Positions 26,187 to 37,339 of a stretch of 52,721 bases of DNA are shown here, in pieces. A model generated the notes under the pieces. It saw only the letters and a list, made by a program, of their open reading frames with translations. It ran no database searches and was not told the DNA's origin. Source of the DNA: Vitrella brassicaformis (taxonomy: Eukaryota > Sar > Vitrellaceae); assembly GCA_001179505.1 (NCBI GenBank), contig CDMY01000498.1, positions 12,215-64,935 on the forward strand, in the 5' to 3' direction. The number at the start of each line of letters is the position of its first letter. Positions within the stretch are counted from its first letter, which is position 1. Made by a program: the position numbers and the translations under genes.

Positions 26187-27880
26187 ACACACACACACTC
26201 TCACACACACACACTTAGACACACAGATAGACTTGCATAGAGACGAAGGCAGCGCAGGCTGGCTGGCTGGCTGGGTGTGTCTGTATACACATGGATGGTG
26301 GGCACTGCCTCAGACAGACTTACTGGCGAGTAGGGGGGGGCGTGGGCGTGCTCATGGTGGTTAATGGATGGAGATGTGTGTTCTTTCCCCCCTTTGCTGG
26401 ACATTCTGCTTTCTTTCGCCAGTGCTGGCGATCTGCCTTGGTTCTTTTTGGCTGATGGTTATTTCGGATCTCGCCCTGCTGATTCGGAATGTCCGTCACC
26501 CTCAAGTGTGCAAGGCGATCGCCGGAACGAATCGACCGATGTCGCGAGAGAAATATGCAGCGAGTGCATGCCCCTCCCCCGCCCTCCCTCCTTGCTGCTA
26601 GGATCGGTAGGTAGGTAGCTAGGCCTGATGGTGCTATGCCATGTGTATGGTTTGCTCGTCCCGACCCACCCCAACCATCCTCACAAGTGAGTGAGGCCCA
26701 CAGTTTTCCCCCGTCCGCGATGCGTCGATCGCTCTGCGGACCGACACCGGTCTGCTTCTTGGCAGAGCGAGTTTTGAATTCGTGTGGTCTGCCTTTTGAT
26801 TGCAGCTGCCTAGTGTAGTGTGCTGTGTGTGGTGTGAATGTGCGGCGTGTGGCGTTTGGTTTTTGGGTGCTTGCAATTGCTGGCGGTCATGTCGCGCGGA
26901 CGGTCGGTCCACTTTGGAAGTGCTGTGCGGCAACCCAACCTTACCTTGCTTCCTTCCTATCTGTAAGTCCCAACTCTTGAGATGAGATGTGTATGTCGAT
27001 ATGGTCTTCCTTGCTGCCGAGTGCATGACATGCATACAGTTTTTGTGTGCATGCTATGCCCTTTTGCCTGGCGTGGCGTGGCTGTCCGTCTGTCTGTATA
27101 GGGTGGGTGGCCCGGGGGGGTATACATACATTTGTATTATGTATGTCTACGTGGATGTGTGTGTGGGGGACCGATTGGATTGATGACTAGCGCATATATA
27201 TGCTGCCATGCCATCCGTCGAGTCGATGAACGTAGATATCTTGCACGTGACAGATCGACACCCAGATGCTTCGATCGAAAGGATGTTGATCAGACAGAAT
27301 TGATATCCCCATCCATCCATCAATCCATGCGATCACGAAGAGGTCTTTGTTTGATTATCACGAGTCCACACACACAGGAGCGTCCTGTCGGCGGGGCAAA
27401 CATCGGATCGATCAGCTTGACGTGACCGGCATCAAGTTGACTCGCAGTCAAGAGACGGCATCCTCTTGTTTGTGAGTCAAGTCGATGTCCGCGACGACCA
27501 AACCGATCACTCATTCGATGCCCTTCACCCCACCCACAACACTGTCTCTCACACACAGTGTCTGAAAGCTCCAGACAGACATACATACGGAAGGATCAGA
27601 TCACGTCTGCTGGCACTTTCCATCTGCTCCCCTCGCTTCGACTGCACAGTCCGAGACATCCGGTCCGTCTGGAAATGCCACGGGCAGTGAGGTGGCAGCG
27701 AGGGGAGCAGATAAGGACAGCGCACGCACGCCTGATCGGGTCACTTACACAAGTCAGTCAATCGCCACGAACGACGATCAGATCACCACACATCACATAT
27801 ATATTCAAACATGCGTCGCATCACGCACCCACCCCACGACACACCGACATTCACAAAACTGGACGGACCCTCACACTCTC
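26187..27880. other. Long convergent intergenic region
   Basis: About 1.7 kb between the phosphatase stop and the GTPase-like stop. Holds CA runs just after 26186, GT-rich sequence around 26820-27180 and a 16-bp inverted repeat (27622-27637 with 27697-27712). Small open frames here lack any recognisable motif. Confidence 0.55.
27622..27712. repeat. Inverted repeat with 16-bp perfect arms
   Basis: Arms 27622-27637 and 27697-27712 are exact reverse complements separated by 59 bases. A second imperfect pair overlaps it (27611-27622 with 27670-27680), and its arms interleave with the first pair rather than nest. Confidence 0.8.
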
Positions 27881-29901
27881 TCACTGAATGTGACACCCAG
27901 CAGGCAGCATCGGCCTGCTCTCCCTACCCCCGCCCACAACCAGCCTCTCTCCCACATCCCAGTGACCTTCATCCTCGACGTCGATACTCGCCACCCCCTC
28001 CTGGCTCCCCTGACAGCAGTATGTCCTAGGCGGTTCACACCCAGGCCCGTACACCATCAAGGGGTCGGCCAAAACCGTAGGCGCCCCGCTGAGTCGGCTA
28101 AGAGACACCAGAGGCTGAACGGAAGACGCCACCAGCCGGCATGGCGAGGACGGGCCGAGAGACGGCGACAGGGGCTCCGAAGGCTCCTCCCCCCGGGACG
28201 AGAGGAAGTCCAGATGAGACGCCTGTGTCTCCGTCTCGTTGCCCATCTCTGTCGACACCTCGCTGGGCTGCTCGTCGTCGCACTCGGGGGTCGAATTGCT
28301 CTTGATGCATGTGCCGACCAGCAGCGGAGGCTGTGAGGGAGCAGTGGGAGACGTTGCTGGGCGTGCGCGGGGCGGCGGGAAGGCCGGGGGCGGTGCCTCG
28401 TCCACTAGTGTGGCGTGGGACACGGGGAGTCTGCAGTGAGGGAGGGAGCCAAGCACACGTTAGTTCGAAGCGTGGATGCGACTGTCTGAGGGTGTGTTGT
28501 GGTGGCTCGGCTCACCCTGCTGTGCGATAGGCGATGACCTTGTCGACAAGTGACCGAAGGCGGCCGAACGACCGACGCTCGTGTTCGACCAAGAAGCAGG
28601 CTGTCAACTCCTGCACACACATCAGTAAGTAGAGCAGGACAGGCACAATCACATGCACAATCGGACCGATCCGTGCCATGGCATGGACTCGCTCACCTGC
28701 AGTCGTGTTGTGTTGAGTCCATCCTTGGCGGATGTCACCATTGCGCCGCCCCACTTGAGACCCCTCGACACGCACCCCTCGCGCACTCCGTCGATGAGAG
28801 ACCGCCAGGACGACACGCGAGCTGACGGCTGGGCAGGGGGTGGGGCTGGTGACGGCCCCGACGCGTTACCATCATTACTGTCGGAAGCAGCCATGGCTTG
28901 CCTGCAGCCATGCCACAACAAGAATGAACAAGAAAGGGAAGGTGTTCGTTCGTATTGCGTTGCGTGCGTCTTGTCTTCCCTTGCCAGCCAGCCAGCCAGC
29001 CATGTGTCCCCGACTCACTGACTCACCTGTCTTGCTGGTTGAGCAGGTCGGCCTTGCAGCCCACCACGACGACCAGGGGGCTGCCAGTGGTGGGTGAGAA
29101 CACACCCTGACCGACATGCCCCGCAACACCCTCAAGCCACCTCTCGCACCGCCTCATGTCCTCCCCACTCAGCCGCGTCACGTCGACACACATCATCAGC
29201 ACGTTGCACCCACGCAGCAAGGCGCTGGGCAATGTCGACATTGAACCACCCTCCGAGCCTGGCGCCCCCCGGCGGCCCCCCACATTCCAGCCGGAGCTGC
29301 CCCACATCTGCAGGTTGATGCGGCCCTCAAACGCCTTGCCGCGAACGCGGACGTGTGAGGCGCCCATGGCAAGGCGGAACAGGGGAGGCGACGGGGCGGG
29401 GGTGGCGGCGGCGGCAGGGGGGTCGCCGTCGATCCACTCACAGTGGACACACCGCCGAATGAGGGCGTTCTTGCCGGCACTTGGTTCGCCGAGCAGCACA
29501 GCCTTGTAGATACGGTCGAAGGGGGGAGAGAGGGAGGGGCTGGGGAGAGCGGGGCCAGTGGCCTCGGACTCGGGGGTGGCCTTGGCCTTGGCGTGGATGC
29601 TCTGATGCCGCAGGAGGGAGTACAGACTCCGCCACGTCAGGAGGTCACACTTGGACGACAGGGTCCGCCTTTGTTGAGGGTTGGCGAGCAAGTCGAGGAT
29701 GCCTGTGGAAGACGCGCTGGTGCCCGTCGCATCAGAATCGCTGAGGTGGGACTGCACCAGGCGCTCGAACGAGGCCCTTGTGGCCCCGCAGGCACAGCGG
29801 TCGACACCCGACACTGCCATCAGGTGGGAGGTGGTCCGCGCGTCATCGTCGACCAATCTCTCGAAGCTGAGGATGTTGCACCACGCATCAGTGGGTAGCA
29901 T
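27881..29901 (-). CDS. Degenerate Ras/Rab-like GTPase with F-box-like N-terminus
   Basis: Exons: 29027-29901, 28697-28901, 28516-28610, 27881-28430 (TGA); 574 aa, in phase. Residues 1-40 begin LPTDAWCNILSF, which resembles the opening of an F-box, but this is weak. Residues 131-292 read as a small-GTPase domain: beta strand IYKAVLLG then a P-loop GEPSAGKNA (138-146) with Asn in place of the usual Ser/Thr after GK; a WDTAG-region remnant LQMWGSSGW; a strand NVLMMCVDVTRLSGEDMRRC; and VVVVGCKADLL where NKxD is expected. These changes suggest weak or no GTP hydrolysis. The C-terminal 250 residues are Pro/Ser-rich with no prenylation motif. The family is inferred from fold pattern, not close identity. 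Confidence 0.6.
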
Positions 29902-30455
29902 GCTGACGTACAGGTAGAGCAGTCCAGTAGTCGGGACAAGACGGGTGCAGTGTTGGACGGCTGCAGCACTGACTGAACGGCGCTTCTGCCGCGGTTGCTC
30001 CGGGCGCAGCTGCGGTCACGTGAGGTTGGCGCGTTGATGGAGGAGTAATCTGAAGACTCGTTTGATGCCGTGAGAGGAGAGGAAGCACCAGGCGTTGCAG
30101 GTGACGAGAGGGGAGCTGCGCACCGATGCGAGAGCCATGGTTGGAGGGAGCGGTGGAAAGCGAAGGGTCGGCTGACAGACAGGGCACCAATAGGGTGAGT
30201 GAGGCCTCTCCGGAAACGAGAGAGGCAAAAGCAAAAGCGGGCGAGCAAGCGAGCGGTTTCACGGAGCGCGAGCTTGAGCTTCGCTGGAGGTGAGAGAGAA
30301 AGCGGGCGTCACTCCCTCCACACAGCTGCAGCTACCACAGACCGATAAGCCCGAGTTGTCGCCCGCCCTGCAGAGATCTGGTCTCCTCGGGGCCGATCCG
30401 GCCGTTAGCAGCTCTGGTTGAGGAGAGAGGGGCGGCCCAGGCGACTCGAGGTGTC
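29902..30455. promoter_or_regulatory. Divergent intergenic (putative bidirectional promoter)
   Basis: Lies between start codons of the GTPase-like gene (-) and the FHA gene (+). It contains short upstream open frames on the minus strand. I could not identify a TATA box or other defined element. Confidence 0.4.
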
Positions 30456-33400
30456 ATGTCAGTCCTGCGGCCTCTTACTGTCCCTGCCCCGTCACCTGAC
30501 CTCGAGACCTCCCCTTACCCCTGCGTCACAGGTGAGAACAGAACGAGGGGGCAGCAGAGGGGAGGGCTCCGAAGCACACACTGAGGCGAGAAGAAATGAG
30601 CGGGAGTCTTGCAGCGGCATCTGGCTGACGCTGGCTGACTCACTGACTGCTGCTTCTGTGTGTGCCATCTGGGCGGTGTGTGTGCGTCAGATCTGACAGA
30701 TGCTCAGGGCGAGGGTGTGGGTGTGCCAGAAGCGGTGTCAGAGGACGAGCAGGTATGTATGGCACACACTCACTGTCGATACGACTGATTTCCAAGATTC
30801 AATCATGCTGCCTGCGTCGTCTCCTGCAATGCATGTGCGCCTGGTCATTTCATTCTCTGCCTCCCTTAGGTTGGTCGCGACTCGTCAGCCCACAAGGATT
30901 TGGGCGCCAAGGCCGACCATCCCCGCTCATGTCCCAGACATGCCGGAGAACCCTCACAAGACGCCGCAAAGGTGACGACTCACAAACACGCCAGCCAGAG
31001 AGAGGAGCATGAACTGATCGGCGGACTATTATGTGTGTGTGATGTGTGCAGGGCGGCAGTTCTTCCCCCCTGATTGTGTTGGGCAATGCAGCCCCGTCAC
31101 CTACTTCCTGGCCTGTGGTGGCCGCGGGCAGGCCGACCAAGACCCCCCCACACCGGGACACCACCCGCCATCCCCCGCAACTGTTTGGCCCGGTGGCTGA
31201 CAGGCTGTCAGCCACCGGGCCACCCCACAACCAGCAGCAGTTCCATCTCCCCGCCGTGAAGCCCCCTGAGGCCGTCCATGTCCCGCCCAAGTCGATGCCG
31301 CAGTGCACGCACCATGACGAGCTCGTGGCGGCACTCGAGGCGCTCGGGGTGGCCTCCAACCCCAACACATCCTCCAGCTCATGCGACAGCCTCTTCCCCG
31401 TCAATGTGTCACCGCCCATGTTGCGGCCGCCGAGACTCATGGCCCTCACGCCCCATGCCAGCCAACCTGGGCCCATGACCGGTGAGGAGAGCGGGGCGTC
31501 GAGCGAGCAGAGGCTGCGGCTGCATCGCGCCATGTCGTCGATGAGGCCGCCCCCTCTGCCCCTCCCGCCACTGATGATGATGCACCAGCCGTGGGTTCGC
31601 TTCCTGCCGACCGGCATCCAGGCGAACCCCATGCTGCGCATCAGCCAAGTGTTTCCGCCCCGCAGCCTTTCCGATGCACTCCCACACCCAACACAACCAC
31701 CACTAGCAGCAGCAGCAGCAGCAGCACCACCACAACCACCAGCAGCGGCCACAGCGGAAACCGACAGCCAGCAGCAGCACCAGCCAGCTGACAGCAACAG
31801 CGTCCCCTCACCGGTCACAGCCGCCAAGCCAGAGAGAATTTTGGCCCCATCCGATGGCATCCACAAGCAGGAGACGCGGGCATCGACCTCCAACGAGCTG
31901 ACGCCCTCTCTGTGGGGCTTGGTGGGCGACAAGGGTGCAAGCGAGGAGGGGCGGCGGACGCCCGACACAGGTCGCGACGACGGCGACGCCGCGGGATCCC
32001 AGGTTGGGGGGTCGACCCCTCAGGCGTCTCCGGCTGGTGTGGGTGAGGGCACTGAGGAGATTCTGCGGATGGAGCGTGAGTTGCAGCAGAAGCTACCGAT
32101 GATCGAGAAGGTCGTGTCGCCCGAGTTCATGCAGTTCATCCTCACGGCCATGTTCCAGCTGCAGGCCGCCAAGCTCAACGGCAAACACACAGACGAGGTG
32201 GAGCTGCGGCAGGCCGAGGACCTCCTGCACGAGATCATCGAGGGCATCTCCCGTGCCGACGACACCAAGACCGCTGCTATCCGGGCCACCATGGGATCCG
32301 GGAATGGCAATGCCAGTGCTAGCGCCAGCCAGCCTGCGACCAAGCCCTCACCATCACAAGCTGACGGCCAGCCGGTGGCGCAGAGCACACCCGTGCAGCA
32401 GCAGCCTAAGCCTCAGCCACTCCCCCTCCCTCAGCCCCCTCCCCAGCGCACCACCACCGCCCCCGCCAGCCTCTCCCTCCCGCCCAGCTTCGACTGTCAA
32501 CCCACAAGCCCAGGAGGCGCCGGTGCGTCGCCGTTCCCGTCGCCCTTCCCCCGCGCCCCGTCCTTGGGGCAGCCAGACCCCTTCTCGCCGGCCCATTTCC
32601 CCCCCGTTGCTGAGTCGCCCTTCGGCGGCAATGGTCGCGAGAAGCATCCCTTCGGCTTCCCTTCGCTGGACGGCGGTCCCCCGTCCCCCACGGCATTCGA
32701 CCCGCCCCCCTTCTCGTCACCGAGGAACGAGGGCGGCGGCATGCTCGGCGAGAGCGGCCGCGAGTCGTCCTATGTGAGTCCCAATAGCTCGCTGGCGTCG
32801 ATTGGTCGGCAGCAGTGGTGTGAGGCCGCCAATGGCAGTGGTAATGCCAGCGGGACTGCGGGCGGCAGCGGCGGCAGCAGCAATGGCGACGAGGTGTTGA
32901 GTGAGGGTGCGGGTGTCCTGCGGGTGGTGAGTGCCAAGAAGGGCTGGGACTACTACGTGAGGAAGACGCCGGTGGTGCTGGGGTGTGCCTCGAGGGCACA
33001 GCAGGGCGTGCGGGTCGATGTCGACCTGGGAGACGACAGACGGTACGCTCGGCTCGCGGGGTGGGTGGGTGGCTTGCACTGCACACCACAGTACAGTCCG
33101 TAGTCATCCATTGATTAAACGTTTGTGTCATTGGCATTGGTTGCGTCTTTGTCGGTCGCTGTCTGTATGTCAGGCTTGACAGCCGTCATGTGGTGATCCG
33201 GTGGGACAGCCAGTCGTCGTGGGGCCGTCCTGAGGGCCGCGGCACTTTCTGGCTCAAGAATGTCGGCGCCACGCCCATCTGGATGGGCAACTCCGTCCTC
33301 ACGTAAGCTCCCTCCCTCCCTCACGACGACAGGCATTCAGACATCGGTTGACACAATCACTATTATATTTGTGGCTGTCTGTCTGTCTGTTTTGTTGTCT

Positions 33401-34740
33401 TGGTTCCACCGGCCTGCAGCAATCTGTCTCCCGAGCTGGCCCTTCACGACGAGGGTACGATATCGATAGCTGGCGACCAGCTGCACATCACGTGGCAGCC
33501 TCAGGCCCCGGCCTCCCTGCCGCCCGTCTCCCTCGACGCCATCGTGCCCTTCCCCCCCAAGCCCTCCCGCAGCAGCAAGGAGCGCAGCCTCCCCCTGCAG
33601 GCCAACCCCCTCCCACGAGCTGCACCCATCGAGATACTCGACTTCCAGACCTTCATGATGGGCATGGCCCACCAGGAAGCCGCAGCCGCCGGCCAGGCAG
33701 CAACTCGACACATGCCCATGTTCTCCCATTCCGAGGCAGCCCCGCCCCCTCTGTCGCCGCCCATGTCGCTCGGGTCGAGTGCGATGGGACCCGCCTCCCC
33801 CAACCCCGCCACGGGCAACGCGCGGGCGCGCTGCAAGAGGGGGTCGTGCAGGGCAAAGAAGGCGAGGAGCACGGCTGCCGCTGATGCCGACGGTCTCTAC
33901 CAGTCGCCCGCCCCCAAGAAGCGGGGCAGGCCGCGGAAGAGACAGAGGCTCGACGATGACGACCCGATGCAGATGGGCGACGACATGAATCCCCCCGGCC
34001 ATGTGCTCGAGAACGAGCGGCCGGCCAAGGGCCGCAAGCAGGCCAACGGGTCGAGCTCGGGGAGGAAGGCTACGGCCGCTAGGAATGATGAGCTGGAGCT
34101 TTTCGAGGACACGGGGAGCCACGCAGCGTCGTCAGAGGTCAGCCACGAGCTGCGGCGGTCGTCTCGCCGGCGGAAGCGGCGATTCATTGACGCCGACAAC
34201 GACGAGTGGGAGGTGGGACCCGAGTGGGCCGTAGGGCACCACCATGAGCTCCACCAACAGCACGCGTACGACCCATACGCCACCATGCCGTATCACCAGC
34301 CTCCAGGCAAGGTCCTCACCGACACACCGGCGCCGGACGTCACTCCCTCCCCCCCGGCCAAAGCAACCTCATCGGCCAAGCGGAAGCACCGGCGGCGGAA
34401 GAGGGACCAGCACGAAGAGGATGAGATGTCCCCCAGCCACCCCGGCCATCAGCACCAGCACCAGGCCGACCCCTATGCGGCCACCGAGGTGGCCTACCAT
34501 GGCCACCACGGCTACACGCCTACGGGGATGGCGGTGGCGGGTGGGTACGGTGCCACCGACCCCCATGGGCACCACCCCTACCTGCACCAGGGTGTGGACT
34601 ACTCGTCGTCGGGTCTGCAGCCGTGGGAGTCGGGTGTGGGTATGGAGGGGATGGAGGGCGAGGAGGAGATGGGCATGGAGGCCGGCATGGAGGCCGACGA
34701 CGATGATGACGATGGCGGCGGGTACGGCGGGTGGATGTGA
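30456..34740 (+). CDS. FHA-domain, AT-hook nuclear protein
   Basis: Phosphothreonine-reader type protein, likely nuclear. Exons: 30456-30531, 30691-30752, 30870-30971, 31052-33042, 33174-33302, 33420-34740 (TGA); 1226 aa, in phase. The N-terminal 700 residues are Pro/Ser/Gln-rich and disordered, with a short helical segment near 32040-32260 (RELQQKLPMIEKVVSPEFMQ). The FHA domain spans the two following introns: YYVRKTPVVLGCASRAQQ, DLGDDRRLDSRHVVIRWD (the SRH core), GTFWLKNVGATPIWMGNSVL and LHDEGTISIAGDQLHITW. AT-hook-like KKRGRPRKRQR occurs near 33917. The tail is His/Gly/Met-rich and acidic. A perfect 35-nt palindrome lies in the main exon. Microspherule-protein-like regulators combine similar features, but orthology is not claimed. 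Confidence 0.78.
31187..31221. repeat. Perfect 35-nt palindrome within coding exon
   Basis: Arms 31187-31203 and 31205-31221 are exact 17-base reverse complements around a single G at 31204. In frame it encodes GPVADRLSATGP within a disordered region of the FHA protein. Confidence 0.95.
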
Positions 34741-37339
34741 TGTGATTTGATGCCACCCACTGGGCTGATTGATTGATTGATCCATCTCACTGACTGGTGG
34801 GTGTACTGTACGTCGCGTGAGTGAGTGATAGCTAGGCGGTCTGGTAGGTACCTGATGTGTGTGATTGACGCACGTGTGTGAGGTGAGTGCGTCAAGGAAT
34901 TGCGTGTGTGGTGTGGTGTGGTGTAGTGTGGTGTGGATGTTATCTAAACAAAGCCTGGCTGCTTGTGTGGTGTGGTGTTATGTCGTGTGGTGTCGTGTGT
35001 GGGTTGGTGTGAGTGAGAGCGGCTATTTCGTGATTGATCTTTTTGCTGAACGAAGCGACGGGTCGTTTTTCGCATATCCCGCGCTTCTGCTCACAGCTGT
35101 CGGTCGGCTGCCGTTGGATGGATGCATGGGATGCTGTGTGTGCGTGTGTCTGTCTGGGGTGGCCGTGTGTGTGTGTGTGTGTGTGTGTAAGTATCTGCGT
35201 GTATCTAATAATGGGACGGAGACATCGATCAAATCCGCCAGACAGACACATGTGTGCATTCCGCACCAGAACAGAGCAGCTTAGGTGGTGTGAGGTGTGT
35301 GGGGGGCGTGGCTTGGCGTGGTTGGGCAATGCAGTCAGTCAGTCCGTGTGCCGAGGATCGAAACACACACATCCTTGCAGGCCTTGCATGACGTTACGTG
35401 GCAATTGAGGGACGGGGGCGGGGCCTCACACACGGGACGGGCGCCTGTCTGGTGAGTGATTCTGTCTATGTGGGACGCATCGCGATTGCTGTTCCGAGGC
35501 ACGTCTATCCATCCATCCATCCATGCGTGTGTGCGTGTCGCCTCTCTGCGCTGCGCACCTGGCGGACGGATAGACGTGCCTCGAAACAGCCATCACGATG
35601 GGACGGCCGCACAGGGATGGGAAGGGGACGTCTGAGTGCCCCTCACGCGCCGCCATAATGCAATGCCGTCGATTCTTATTTGTGTCGACGGCTGGCTGGC
35701 TGGCTGGCGGGCTGCCTGGCTGGTTGGCTGCTTGAATGGCTGGCGTGATGGATGGACTGGTGCCTTCCTTGTGTTTGTGTTTGGGTGTGTCGGGCGTAGC
35801 TAGCTAGTTTTTGGGATGACTTTATGGCTGTTGGGCATGGCATGACATGGCTTGGCGTGCATCCACAATCATCCCATTGATGGGGCTTTCTTTATTGGAT
35901 CTCTGTCGATGTATCTGTCGAGGAAATATCTACCGGCCTGTCTGTCTGTCTACATAAATATTATCCTAGCGAGGCATGTGTGATGATATGTGATGATGTG
36001 TGTGTATCTCATCTACCTACCTACCTACCTACCTTGGTACCTACTTACTGAGCGAGCGTATCTGTAAGTGTGGTGTGGTGTGCGTGGATAGCTGTGTGAG
36101 TGTGATGTCTGTGGTGTGTCCTTTGCCTTGCCTTGCCTCGCCTTGCCTACCCTACCTGCCATGTCTGTCTCTCTGTATGTCTGTGTGTCCGTTTGTGTAC
36201 CGACGGTATGTACCTCTTCCTAGGTAGAGTGACCACACTAATTATTGCTGCTAACTAACTGATTAACTGACTCTGTGCATGTTATATATGTTATGTAGCT
36301 CTCTTGTTATACGTGCCTGCCTGCCTCCTGATGCATACGATACGCATAGAGGGATGGATGGGTGGGTGGGTGGGTGGGCGACACCAATTCGATTATTGAC
36401 GACTGACTGTGCTCTCACTGCCTAATTCTACTGCCTGGCCGCCGTGCCGTGCTGTGGAGGCTGCGGTCGACCGACCTTTCGCCTTCTTCCCATCTATCGA
36501 GCTACACGCTGGCCGGCCGGCCTTTTCTCCTTTCTGCCTTCTTTCTGCGTGTAAATGGACCGATGGATGGCTGGGATGGATGGGACCCACCGATGGATGG
36601 ATCAGAAGTTTTGCCTGTCCGGCTGGCTGGCTGCAGGCAGGCAGGCGACAGCAGGGGATACATACACACACACACACTAAATAGGTAGGTAGTTACATGA
36701 ATGGGGATGTGGCTGGCTCGGTGCTGGAGACACAATTCGATGAGGTGGGTGGGATGGGGTGGGGGACAGCGGAGTGGAGTGGAGTGTTGACACGACAGAC
36801 ACCGAATTCATCGTATGTATGCTCGCTTTGTTTGAAAGCATATTATCGATTCATTCAAGAATGAATGGCAGTCAGTCACCCCAGCCAGCTTGCTTAACCA
36901 CTTGTATGTCCTTTATTGCTATAACCTCCCTCAGTCACAAATCCAATCTAGATCGAATGATCCCTCAGTCATTCGGATGCAATCAATGCACCGCATAAAC
37001 CCGTCAAACAACCACATCGCCAGCAGTAAGTACCACATTCCACGATTTCCTCTCATCCATCCATTTGGCTTGGCGGGCAAACACACATGCTGCAGATGCA
37101 GATGCCGACACACGCATGCAATCAATCAATCAGCCGGAACGAATTAAGACAGACAGAGAGACAGACAGACATGTGGGCATAAATAAGTGATACTGACGGC
37201 CAACCACGCACTCCACACGCACACAGATACGTTCATGGAGATAGATCCCTCACCCGCCCCTCTCCATCTCTCTCTCTCTCTGACCAACTCACAAACACCC
37301 AGCATCGATCCATCGACTCACTCACCACTCATTTATCAT
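34741..37339. other. 2.6-kb convergent gene desert
   Basis: Between the FHA gene stop and the AT-hook gene stop. Rich in simple repeats: TG run near 35166-35188, GGCT near 35690-35730, ACCT near 36012-36035 and GGGT near 36360-36378. Includes a 37-bp-arm hairpin (35474-35604). No conserved coding exon was found. Confidence 0.6.
35474..35604. repeat. Imperfect inverted repeat, 37-bp arms, 57-bp loop
   Basis: Left arm 35474-35510 and right arm 35568-35604 pair with about six mismatches, including a perfect 15-bp block next to the loop. The loop carries CCAT repeats. Confidence 0.85.

Noticed and set aside
29443-29898. 151-aa plus-strand open frame opposite the GTPase-like exon
   Set aside because: Gly/Arg-rich shadow of the minus-strand exon; the minus frame carries the P-loop-like segment and connects to further exons in phase.
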